In this document: piece by piece, positions 1-5,347 of the stretch | Layout of the letters: each line of letters begins with the position of its first letter | Numbering within the stretch: position 1 is the stretch's first letter | Assembly: GCA_947177465.1 (NCBI GenBank) | Contig: CAMWUP010000144.1 | Span: 1 to 5,913 of the forward strand | Direction: 5' to 3' | Length of the DNA: 5,913 bases | Source: an uncultured Lachnospiraceae bacterium | GTDB taxonomy: Bacteria > Bacillota > Clostridia > Lachnospirales > Lachnospiraceae | Translations under genes and position numbers: made by a program | The notes under the pieces: model-generated | Told to the model about the DNA's origin: nothing | What the model saw: only the letters and a program-made list of their open reading frames with translations | The model's database searches: none

Positions 1-450
1 GTATTGATATATTTCCGTCTGATGAATCTTAATTTGCTCAAAACGTTCCCGTTCCCCGCGGGAACGCTGCATCTCCAGCAGCATTTCCAGCTGATTTTTT
101 AGTTCTGCCGTTCCTTCCACGAGCAGCGACGTATTGTCGGAATCAATGCTGCGCAGATAGGAAACCAGCACATTCTCCGCTCTTTTTTTCATCTCGTCGT
201 AGTGGAAATCCGGAAAGTCTCTCATAATCCGTGGCAGATACAGATTTGTCGCCGCTGAAACAGATTTAGGTGTAACCGCATACTCTGCCTCAATCTTGTT
301 AAATCCCTCTTTTATGGAATCCGTTCCAAAAGCAATTCTTGAAAAAGATCTGATTTTATTCCTTATGTTCCAGTAGGCATAGTAAACTATGCCTGCCAGA
401 ACCAATAAAAGCACCAGTACAACAATGACTCCTGTTATTGTTAAACTCAT
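1..450 (-). CDS. Membrane-anchored protein, Tim44-like type (partial, C-terminus beyond left edge)
   Basis: This reading frame starts at ATG 450-448 and stays open to base 1, giving the first 150 residues of a longer protein. Residues 5-27 are almost entirely hydrophobic (Ile, Val, Leu) and predict one N-terminal transmembrane helix with the rest cytoplasmic. The following region, with TPKSVSAATNLYLPRIMRDF at about 61-80 and then a helical stretch that pairs Glu/Arg-rich helices, resembles the Tim44-like (NTF2-like fold) proteins of clostridia as I remember them; this assignment is from pattern memory only. The gene begins 17 bases after the stop of the SPFH gene, behind a CGGAG at 463-467, so the two are surely cotranscribed. 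In Bacillus subtilis the SPFH protein YdjI depends on membrane partners, YdjG and YdjH. By inference this protein could be the membrane anchor for its soluble SPFH neighbour. The gene is real with high certainty; its family is moderately certain. Confidence 0.72.
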   Translation of the reverse strand, partial: MSLTITGVIVVLVLLLVLAGIVYYAYWNIRNKIRSFSRIAFGTDSIKEGFNKIEAEYAVTPKSVSAATNLYLPRIMRDFPDFHYDEMKKRAENVLVSYLRSIDSDNTSLLVEGTAELKNQLEMLLEMQRSRGERERFEQIKIHQTEIYQY

Positions 451-467
451 CTTGTTTTTCTGCTCCG

Positions 468-1904
468 TTATCTGATATCGTTAGCGTCAAAAATATCTCC
501 ACACTCAGGGCAGAACTTGGGTGGATTGGTCGGGTCTTCCGGCTCCCACCCACACTTGTCACATTTGTAGAGCGGTGCGCCCTGCGGCTTCATCTTACCA
601 CATTCCGTACAGAACTTTCCCTGATTTACATTGCCGCATCCACATGTCCATCCGGCTGCTGCGGGCTTGGGATTTCCACATTCCTCGCAGAATCTGCCGC
701 GGTTATCCGTCTTACCGCAGGAACAATTCCAGCCCAGCACAGCCCCTGCTGCACCGCCTGCCGCTCCTGCGCCGGACATTCCGGCTGCCCCTGCATTTCC
801 TACTCCAAACATACCAACACCCTGCTGCATTCCGGCTGTCTGTCCCATGGAATTTTGTTGTCCCATAGGGTTCTGCTGACCGGGATTCTGCTGCCCCATT
901 CCAAAGAGTGAATTGGCATTCATACCGCCCGTCATCTGTGCCATATTCATAGCGGCAAAGCCCATCATGGCTCCGGCTTCCTTATTGGAAGCAGCCATCT
1001 TCATCGCCTCGCCCTGTGAGCGTGCCAGGAACGCTGCCGCCATCTCGGGAGACCTGTAAACAGCAGTCTCCTGCGCTTCCTTAATCCGCTTTTCATCTTC
1101 CTCAGAAGCCTTTATGGAATTGATGGCCATGGAAACCATCTCAATACCGCGAAGCTGCGCCCACTTTTCAGAAAGCTCCTCATTCAGTATATTTGTCAGC
1201 TCCATCGTATGCGCCGGAACTGCACTATAGAGAACGCCCATAGCAGATATTTTTGCAAAAGCAGGCTGCAATGCCGTGAGCAGTTCTGCCTTCATCATCC
1301 TTGCCAGTTCATCGTTTTTACGATATACATTAGTTACATTGCCACTTATGCTGCTATAGAACAACAACGGGTCCACAATCTTAAAACTGTACTCGCCATT
1401 ACACCTGATTGCAATGTCCATGGCCAGATTGATATTGGTGTCTACAATGCGGAAAGGCACCGGAGCAGGTGTTCCGAACAGGTTGCTCATAATCTCCTTG
1501 GTGTTGACAAAATATATCCTTTGGTTCTTTCCTGTATTACCGCCCAAAGAAAATCTCTTGCCTACGACGCTGAAGGACTGCCTTAAATTCTCACTCAGCT
1601 TGCCGTAGAACAGGGACGGCTCAGTAGATGTATCGTAGATAAACTCTCCGGCCTCCGCACAGAACTCTACAATCTTGCCCTGGTCTACGATTAACATACA
1701 CTGTCCTTCGTTTACCGCTATGATAGAGCCGTTTGTGATAATATCTTCATTTCCCTTTGTATTACTGTTGCGTCCCTGCGTTACCTGCTTTACGCCCTTA
1801 ATAACCAGCACGTCGCTCGGTATGGACTCACAGTAAAAATACTCACGCCACTGGTCAGCCATCAAGCCGCCAATCGCATCCTTTGCCGCTCTTAATAAAC
1901 CCAT
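468..1904 (-). CDS. SPFH/Band 7 protein with C-terminal zinc ribbons, YdjI-like
   Basis: The 478-residue protein belongs to the bacterial 'virion core protein'-like SPFH group (COG4260, B. subtilis YdjI). It has no transmembrane helix; residues 1-20 look like an amphipathic membrane-touching helix. The SPFH body spans about 25-270, followed by a charged helical segment (265-310). A Gly/Met/Gln/Ala-rich low-complexity linker (about 311-391) contains three GQQN units. Three zinc ribbons close the protein: C394/C396-C406/C409, C421/C423-C432/C435 and C448/C451-C465/C468. Family members form oligomeric membrane-associated scaffolds and, in Bacillus, help place a PspA homologue at the membrane during envelope stress. 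The ribbons probably bind zinc and mediate protein contacts. The start is firm: GGAGGA at 1911-1916 lies six bases before the ATG. The gene leads an operon with the membrane protein downstream and is driven by the promoter at 1970-1998. The substrate or client is unknown. Confidence 0.93.
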   Translation of the reverse strand: MGLLRAAKDAIGGLMADQWREYFYCESIPSDVLVIKGVKQVTQGRNSNTKGNEDIITNGSIIAVNEGQCMLIVDQGKIVEFCAEAGEFIYDTSTEPSLFYGKLSENLRQSFSVVGKRFSLGGNTGKNQRIYFVNTKEIMSNLFGTPAPVPFRIVDTNINLAMDIAIRCNGEYSFKIVDPLLFYSSISGNVTNVYRKNDELARMMKAELLTALQPAFAKISAMGVLYSAVPAHTMELTNILNEELSEKWAQLRGIEMVSMAINSIKASEEDEKRIKEAQETAVYRSPEMAAAFLARSQGEAMKMAASNKEAGAMMGFAAMNMAQMTGGMNANSLFGMGQQNPGQQNPMGQQNSMGQTAGMQQGVGMFGVGNAGAAGMSGAGAAGGAAGAVLGWNCSCGKTDNRGRFCEECGNPKPAAAGWTCGCGNVNQGKFCTECGKMKPQGAPLYKCDKCGWEPEDPTNPPKFCPECGDIFDANDIR

Positions 1905-1936
1905 TTCTGTTCCTCCGTTAAATATGTAGTTTTGCT

Positions 1937-1954
1937 TCCATAATTCAGTTTATG
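1937..1954 (-). repeat. Copy A of an inverted 18-bp pair in the divergent intergenic region
   Basis: Read on the minus strand, this site is CATAAACTG followed by AATTATGGA. It matches the plus-strand site at 2049-2066 at 16 of 18 positions, including the first nine bases without a break. It falls at about +9 to +26 of the SPFH operon transcript, inside the leader. It also partly overlaps a short inverted repeat (ATTCA, five bases, TGAAT) at 1943-1957. The pair could be operators for one regulator acting on both divergent genes, but this is inference from similarity and position. Confidence 0.45.
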
Positions 1955-1969
1955 AATACTTTTTATCTT

Positions 1970-1998
1970 ATTGTATCAAGTTTTCCGGCTTTTCTCAA
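1970..1998 (-). promoter_or_regulatory. Sigma-A-type promoter of the SPFH operon
   Basis: On the minus strand, TTGAGA (1998-1993) is separated by exactly 17 bases from TACAAT (1975-1970). A TG one base before the -10 box makes it an extended -10 promoter. Transcription should start near 1963, giving a leader of roughly 60 bases before the SPFH start codon at 1904. Confidence 0.8.
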
Positions 1999-2027
1999 CT
2001 CACTTTTACAATTATTTGACCTTTTTC

Positions 2028-2056
2028 TTTACAAAAGCTTTCTTTTTGCATAAACT
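2028..2056 (+). promoter_or_regulatory. Possible weak promoter of the HTH gene
   Basis: TTTACA (2028-2033) and TAAACT (2051-2056) are 17 bases apart, matching the consensus at five and four of six positions. The -10 element lies inside the repeat at 2049-2066, so a protein bound there would block it. TATTAT at 2058-2063 is an alternative -10 but has no good -35 at the right distance. This is the best candidate, not a firm call. Confidence 0.3.
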
Positions 2057-2066
2057 GTATTATAGA
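2049..2066 (+). repeat. Copy B of the inverted 18-bp pair
   Basis: The site reads CATAAACTG then TATTATAGA on the plus strand and matches copy A (minus strand, 1937-1954) at 16 of 18 positions in opposite orientation, with about 94 bases between them. It covers the most likely -10 region of the HTH gene. A shared operator for the divergent genes is the simplest reading; chance similarity in AT-rich DNA is not excluded. Confidence 0.45.
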
Positions 2067-2097
2067 AATCATTTTACCATAAGAGGGAGTTGAAATC

Positions 2098-2583
2098 ATG
2101 GGAAAAAAAGCAACCAAAGCTGCCGATAATATGTACTATCTTGCACGTTATGAGGCTTCCAAAACAAATGATGACTTTACCAGCCGCGAAAAGGCTGCTG
2201 AAATTGTCGGCATAGACCGCACCCGTCTTGCCCGTATAGAGCTTGGCACCATCACTCCGTATCCCGAAGAGGTGCTTGCCATGTCCCATACCTATAATTG
2301 TCCCGAGCTGTGTAATTCCTACTGCGCAAGGGAATGTCCCATCGGCAGGACAAGCGTAAAGGAGGTCATTATCGATGATTTTGACCGCCTTGCTCTGAAA
2401 GTGTTAGGCTCTTTAAAAGATATCGACAATTTGAGAATGGCGCTTATCGCCATTTCAGAGGACGGTATCATCTCGGAGTCAGAGCGTCCTACCTTTCAGC
2501 ATATCCTGGACTCTCTGGAGAAAATATCCACAAATGCCAAGGCGCTCCAGCTCTGGGCTATGAAAAACATACACATTCAGTAA
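2098..2583 (+). CDS. XRE-like helix-turn-helix protein with CX3CX3CX3C motif
   Basis: This 161-residue protein has a helix-turn-helix of XRE type at about residues 27-65 (SREKAAEIVGIDRTRLARIE, then a TPYPEEV turn and helix). The HTH runs directly into four cysteines at 68, 72, 76 and 80, spaced exactly four residues apart, followed by PIGR. The C-terminal half (about 90-155) is helical and charged and is probably a dimerisation segment. It therefore looks like a DNA-binding regulator whose cysteines might hold a metal or sense redox state; the target and ligand are unknown. The start is supported by AGGGAG at 2084-2089, eight bases before ATG. The gene is divergent from the SPFH operon and shares a 193-base intergenic region containing paired sites, so control of itself and the SPFH operon is plausible. 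Similar small HTH proteins also occur on mobile elements, but no integrase or conjugation gene is near. Confidence 0.85.
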   Translation: MGKKATKAADNMYYLARYEASKTNDDFTSREKAAEIVGIDRTRLARIELGTITPYPEEVLAMSHTYNCPELCNSYCARECPIGRTSVKEVIIDDFDRLALKVLGSLKDIDNLRMALIAISEDGIISESERPTFQHILDSLEKISTNAKALQLWAMKNIHIQ

Positions 2584-2598
2584 AACAGGGCTTGATTT

Positions 2599-2628
2599 TT
2601 GCACCTTTTTCCATTCCTGCAATATAAT
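2599..2628 (+). promoter_or_regulatory. Promoter of the substrate-binding protein gene
   Basis: A perfect TATAAT at 2623-2628 stands 18 bases after TTGCAC (2599-2604), a weak -35 that keeps the TTG core. Transcription should begin near 2635, so the leader is only about 20 bases and leaves no room for a riboswitch. The HTH gene stops just upstream at 2583 without a visible terminator, so some read-through is possible. Confidence 0.55.
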
Positions 2629-2656
2629 AAAGCATCACGAAAAACTGGAGGATTCT

Positions 2657-3652
2657 ATGAAAAAATTATTTAGTTTATCGCTGGTGCTTTTGTTATGCCT
2701 GTCTGCGCTGACCGGCTGCGGCAAAAAAACAGGCGGCAGCGAACTGACCAAAGTAACCCTGAATGAGGTTGCTCACAGTATTTTTTATGCTCCCATGTAT
2801 GTCGCCATTGAGGAAGGTTATTTTGAAGAAGAAGGAATCGATTTGACACTGGTGACCGGCTTTGGCGCCGACAAAACCATGACCGCCCTGCTCACCGGTG
2901 AAGCGGATATCGGTTTCATGGGCAGCGAAAGCACAATATACACCTATATCGGCGGCACACAGGACTATGCCGTAAACTTTGCGCAGCTTACCCAGCGCGC
3001 CGGCAATTTCCTCGTATCGAGAGAACCCATCGAGAATTTTTCATGGGATATGCTTGTGGGTGCTAACGTCCTCGGCGGACGCCCCGGCGGTATGCCCGAA
3101 ATGGTGTTTGAGTACATTCTGATAAAAAACAATATTGACCCCGCACAGGATTTGCATATCGATCAGAGCATTGATTTCGGCTCTACTGCCGCCGCTTTTT
3201 CTGGCGGTCAGGGTGATTTTACAGTTGAATTTGAACCCCACGCTACTTCTCTTGAACAGAAGGGCGACGGCTATGTTGTCGCATCCTTGGGAACGGATTC
3301 CGGTTATGTACCCTACACTGCTTTTTCGGCAAAAGCAAGCTATATCAAAGATAATCCGGAGGTTATCCAGGCGTTTACCAATGCACTGCAAAAGGGAATG
3401 GATTATGTCAATTCTCACACACCGGAGGAGATTGCAAAAGTAATTCAGCCACAGTTTGAAGAAACGGATTTGGATACGCTGACCACTATTGTAAGCCGGT
3501 ATCATGAGCAGGACACATGGAAGGAAGACTTGGTTTTCAGCGAGGACGCCTTTACATTGCTTCAGAATATTCTGGAAGAATCCGGCGTGCTCTCAGAACG
3601 CGTTCCCTATGATGTGCTTGTAGACACCTCTTTTGCAGAAAATGCAAAATAA
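2657..3652 (+). CDS. Lipoprotein substrate-binding protein of an ABC importer, NMT1/SsuA/ThiY-like
   Basis: The 331-residue protein begins with a lipoprotein signal peptide: MKK, a Leu-rich core (about 4-17) and the lipobox LTGC with Cys21 as lipidation site. The mature part is a complete periplasmic-binding-type fold of the NMT1/THI5 and nitrate/sulfonate/taurine class. Diagnostic stretches are FYAPMYVAIEEGYFEEEGID at 43-62, TALLTGEADIGFMG at 76-89, the glycine turn GGRPGGMPE at 140-148 and FTVEFEPHA at 188-196. Such proteins sit on the outer face of the membrane and deliver small organic molecules such as thiamine precursors, sulfonates or other heterocycles to a permease. The substrate cannot be read from sequence. 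GGAGG at 2647-2651 fixes the start. No permease or ATPase gene follows: the next gene is convergent and unrelated. The protein thus looks like an orphan binding protein or one that uses a transporter encoded elsewhere. Confidence 0.9.
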   Translation: MKKLFSLSLVLLLCLSALTGCGKKTGGSELTKVTLNEVAHSIFYAPMYVAIEEGYFEEEGIDLTLVTGFGADKTMTALLTGEADIGFMGSESTIYTYIGGTQDYAVNFAQLTQRAGNFLVSREPIENFSWDMLVGANVLGGRPGGMPEMVFEYILIKNNIDPAQDLHIDQSIDFGSTAAAFSGGQGDFTVEFEPHATSLEQKGDGYVVASLGTDSGYVPYTAFSAKASYIKDNPEVIQAFTNALQKGMDYVNSHTPEEIAKVIQPQFEETDLDTLTTIVSRYHEQDTWKEDLVFSEDAFTLLQNILEESGVLSERVPYDVLVDTSFAENAK

Positions 3653-3695
3653 TCCGCAATGCAGAAGCGCTTCTTCACACATGTCTATTACCAAA

Positions 3696-3726
3696 AACCG
3701 GCACAGGTTATCAGCCTGCGCCGGTT
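3696..3726 (-). terminator. Intrinsic terminator of the DUF1836-PHP operon
   Basis: AACCGGC-A-CAGG pairs with CCTG-C-GCCGGTT as a 12-step stem with one A/C mismatch and a seven-base loop. On the minus strand the stem is followed by a run of five T (complement of 3693-3697), the layout of a Rho-independent terminator, 44 bases after the PHP stop codon. On the plus strand no T-run follows, so for the convergent substrate-binding gene it is at most a 3'-end stabilising hairpin. Confidence 0.75.
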
Positions 3727-3770
3727 ATCATTCATGTCTCCCAAAAACCTGCAAAACCGCCTTCTCCCTT

Positions 3771-4496
3771 TTACAGTCTGTCCGGCTTTACAATCTTTTT
3801 GAGATTATTCATATCATAGTTTAGGACTAATTCTTTCGGAAATGCTTCTTCCTCCAAAACTGTCAGTACTTCTGTAAAATCTCCTACCGTGTAGCAGATA
3901 TGGCTGTCCGTTCCCAAAAGAACCGGTGTCTCATACCGTCCGCACCAATATAGCAGCTCCTTGATATTCTCCCGCGCGCCTTTTCTGGCTGCAAGGGGAT
4001 TTAAGGACGAATTGTTAATTTCAATCGCAGTACCGCTTTCCTTTGCCACACGCACTATTTTCTCACGGTCAAGCGGATAACGGCTGTCATCCGGATGCCC
4101 AAGCACAGTCACATGAGGATTCTGCATTGCCATAATGGAAGCTTGCGTATTCTCTTCTATCGTACCGGGGCGGCAGCACATCGTATGCATACTTGCAATG
4201 ACATAGTCCATCCTCTCCAAAATCCCCTCTTCCAAATCCAGCCCTCCGTCATAATCGCAGATATTGGCTTCCACTCCGCAAAAAAGACGCAAGCCTTCAT
4301 ACTCTCTGGGAATACAGCGGTAATTAGAAAAAAAGAAAATATGCGGACCGCCCGGCATCGCCGGTCCATGCTCACTGAGTCCCAGCGCACGCAGCCCTCT
4401 TTCCTTTGCCGCTTCAATATTTTCCTTCAAGGTACTGTAACCATGCCCGCTCGCCATTGTATGTGTATGCATATCTATGATGGGAGTCATTTTCAT
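3771..4496 (-). CDS. PHP-domain metallophosphatase, YcdX-like
   Basis: The 241-residue protein is about the size of E. coli YcdX (245) and shows the whole PHP metal site in order: H10 and H12 in the DMHTH motif, H18, H43 in SEHG, E76 in GVEANI, H104 in SMH, H134 in GHPDD, and D197 and H199 in GTDSH. These nine positions match the trinuclear zinc ligands known for YcdX, so an active cytoplasmic phosphoesterase is expected. The natural substrate is not known for most of the family; histidinol phosphatase (HisK) is another PHP branch and cannot be excluded by eye, although length and motifs favour YcdX. The start overlaps the stop of the DUF1836 gene by one base (TGATG), with a GGGGAAGAAGG purine stretch as ribosome binding site, so translation is probably coupled. 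An ATG two codons further on is an alternative start. The gene ends at the terminator 3696-3726. Confidence 0.93.
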   Translation of the reverse strand: MKMTPIIDMHTHTMASGHGYSTLKENIEAAKERGLRALGLSEHGPAMPGGPHIFFFSNYRCIPREYEGLRLFCGVEANICDYDGGLDLEEGILERMDYVIASMHTMCCRPGTIEENTQASIMAMQNPHVTVLGHPDDSRYPLDREKIVRVAKESGTAIEINNSSLNPLAARKGARENIKELLYWCGRYETPVLLGTDSHICYTVGDFTEVLTVLEEEAFPKELVLNYDMNNLKKIVKPDRL

Positions 4497-5101
4497 CAGC
4501 CTTCTTCCCCTTTGTCGCGCAAATCATCCACCAGCTTTTCAATCAGCAGCTTTTTCACATACACATCAAAGCTAAGCAGACAAATAAAGGAAAACGTTTT
4601 GAGGAAAGCACGCTCCCGCTCCGGTGCATCCCCGAAAGTTTTCTCCGACGTTTTAAATTTATCAAGAACATCCTGTTTTAAGCGCTGCATCTGCTCTTCT
4701 TCCATACCGAATACTTCTTTATAGACGCTCTCCAAATTAAAGGTCTCCTCCGTTTTAAAAAACTCCTTTGTAATCGGCTTCAGCAGTGCTTGAATATCGC
4801 TGATGGAAAGAATATTTTTGTAGTAATAGATAAATATCAAAAGAAGCATATGCTCCTTGTTGTATTTCTTTTTTTCGGGCGGAGGCAGCAGGTCATTCTT
4901 CGCATAATTGTTTATCATGGTCTTGGTCAGAATTTTGTCTTCGCCCGGATTTCTGGTTTTCTTCCGTAGGCGGTCATCCATAAAAGTAGTCACCTGATCC
5001 ATATATAAATCAATATTGGGAATATCCTCAGGCTTAATGTATTCCACCTTTGCAAGGTTGTCCAGTATCGAATGAAGCAGCTCTTCCGTGTTTGTTGTCA
5101 T
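4496..5101 (-). CDS. DUF1836 protein, MerR-like HTH putative regulator
   Basis: The 201-residue protein carries the DUF1836 signature: IPNIDLYMDQVTTFMDDRL at 27-45, then a helix-turn-helix-like stretch (ILTKTMINNYAKNDLLPPPE at 57-76) and KKKYNKEHMLLLIFIYYYKN at 77-96. The lysine-rich wing and position of the helices recall the MerR DNA-binding domain. The C-terminal part (about 110-195) is helical with hydrophobic LLS and KKLLIEKL segments, likely for dimerisation or ligand sensing. The function of the family is largely unknown; a transcription factor is the best inference. The start is supported by GGGAGAG at 5107-5113. It is the first gene of an operon with the PHP phosphatase. The promoter spacer contains a perfect palindrome, which suggests autoregulation. 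By inference it may sense the substrate or product of the phosphatase. Confidence 0.88.
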   Translation of the reverse strand: MTTNTEELLHSILDNLAKVEYIKPEDIPNIDLYMDQVTTFMDDRLRKKTRNPGEDKILTKTMINNYAKNDLLPPPEKKKYNKEHMLLLIFIYYYKNILSISDIQALLKPITKEFFKTEETFNLESVYKEVFGMEEEQMQRLKQDVLDKFKTSEKTFGDAPERERAFLKTFSFICLLSFDVYVKKLLIEKLVDDLRDKGEEG

Positions 5102-5120
5102 TGAATCTCTCCCTTTTTCC

Positions 5121-5154
5121 GGCAGGTTCTGCCAGCCGTTTACGTTGCAGAACC
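5121..5154 (-). promoter_or_regulatory. Two mutually exclusive hairpins in the DUF1836 leader
   Basis: In the leader between the promoter and the ribosome binding site, GGTTCTGC (5125-5132) pairs with GCAGAACC (5147-5154) as an eight-base-pair stem with a 14-base loop. The same left-arm bases also take part in a shorter hairpin, GGCAG/CTGCC with loop GTT (5121-5133). Only one can form at a time. Neither is followed by a T-run on the minus strand, so it is not a classical attenuator. It could affect access to the GGGAGAG site at 5107-5113, or simply be a DNA-level inverted repeat. Confidence 0.4.
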
Positions 5155-5166
5155 GCTACTGTATAT

Positions 5167-5195
5167 ATTATATAGTATTGAATACTACATGACAA
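5167..5195 (-). promoter_or_regulatory. Strong promoter of the DUF1836-PHP operon
   Basis: On the minus strand TTGTCA (5195-5190) and a perfect TATAAT (5172-5167) are separated by exactly 17 bases, one of the best sigma-A-like promoters in the window. Transcription should start near 5160, giving a leader of nearly 60 bases. A palindrome fills most of the spacer. Confidence 0.85.
5173..5187. promoter_or_regulatory. Probable operator: perfect 7-1-7 palindrome in the promoter spacer
   Basis: TAGTATT and AATACTA flank a single G, a perfect inverted repeat lying between the -35 and -10 elements of the DUF1836 promoter. A dimeric protein bound here would exclude RNA polymerase. The MerR-like product of the first gene in the operon is the obvious candidate. 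MerR activators usually work on 19-20 base spacers; this one has 17, so simple repression is more likely than MerR-style activation. Confidence 0.65.
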
Positions 5196-5260
5196 GATTT
5201 TTCTATATTATTTTCAAAAAACTTCTCTGCCACAATTTTTACAAGATACTGCAAAAAGGC

Positions 5261-5289
5261 TTTACTTTAAAACTTTAATATGATAAAAT
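5261..5289 (+). promoter_or_regulatory. Promoter of the YerC-like gene
   Basis: TTTACT (5261-5266) and TAAAAT (5284-5289) are 17 bases apart, and a TG at 5281-5282 gives an extended -10. Transcription should begin near 5296. That is at or after the upstream ATG at 5294, which therefore cannot serve as the start of a normal message. Confidence 0.6.
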
Positions 5290-5335
5290 TTTCATGGTCA
5301 AGGCTGTGAAATTTTACAGTGCAAAAGTAAACAGT

Positions 5336-5339
5336 GAGG
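5336..5339 (+). promoter_or_regulatory. Ribosome binding site fixing the YerC-like start at 5348
   Basis: GAGG, within GTGAGGT, lies eight bases before ATG 5348-5350. The in-frame ATG at 5294 has only AT-rich sequence before it and sits on the predicted transcription start. Confidence 0.65.
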
Positions 5340-5347
5340 TAACCGTT

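Noticed and set aside
438..1608. Several plus-strand reading frames over the SPFH gene
   Set aside because: They are antisense shadows: no ribosome binding sites, compositions rich in Ser/His/Cys/Arg typical of reversed coding sequence, and the minus-strand protein has clear domains.
1953..1960. TGAATACT in the SPFH leader, identical to eight bases of the DUF1836 operator (5179-5186)
   Set aside because: Only a half-site is present and the other arm is missing, so cross-regulation by the DUF1836 protein is not supported.
2584..2656. Possible riboswitch upstream of the substrate-binding gene, for example for thiamine
   Set aside because: The gap is only 73 bases and the promoter's -10 box at 2623-2628 leaves a leader of about 20 bases, too short for any known riboswitch.
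3041..3505. Reading frames antisense or out of frame to the substrate-binding gene
   Set aside because: The in-frame plus-strand product is a complete recognised lipoprotein; the others have no family features or start signals.
3663..3674. Perfect 12-base palindrome AGAAGCGCTTCT just after the substrate-binding gene
   Set aside because: It has no loop and no T-run, is not near a promoter, and is short enough to occur by chance.
3633..3824. A 63-codon plus-strand frame overlapping the end of the substrate-binding gene
   Set aside because: It runs through the intergenic terminator into the antisense of the PHP gene and has no ribosome binding site.
4095..4724. A 209-codon plus-strand frame across the DUF1836/PHP junction
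   Set aside because: It is opposite to two recognised coupled genes and has no promoter, ribosome binding site or domain.
5167..5195. MerR-type activation of the DUF1836 promoter
   Set aside because: MerR-activated promoters have 19-20 base spacers; this one has the optimal 17, so repression fits better.
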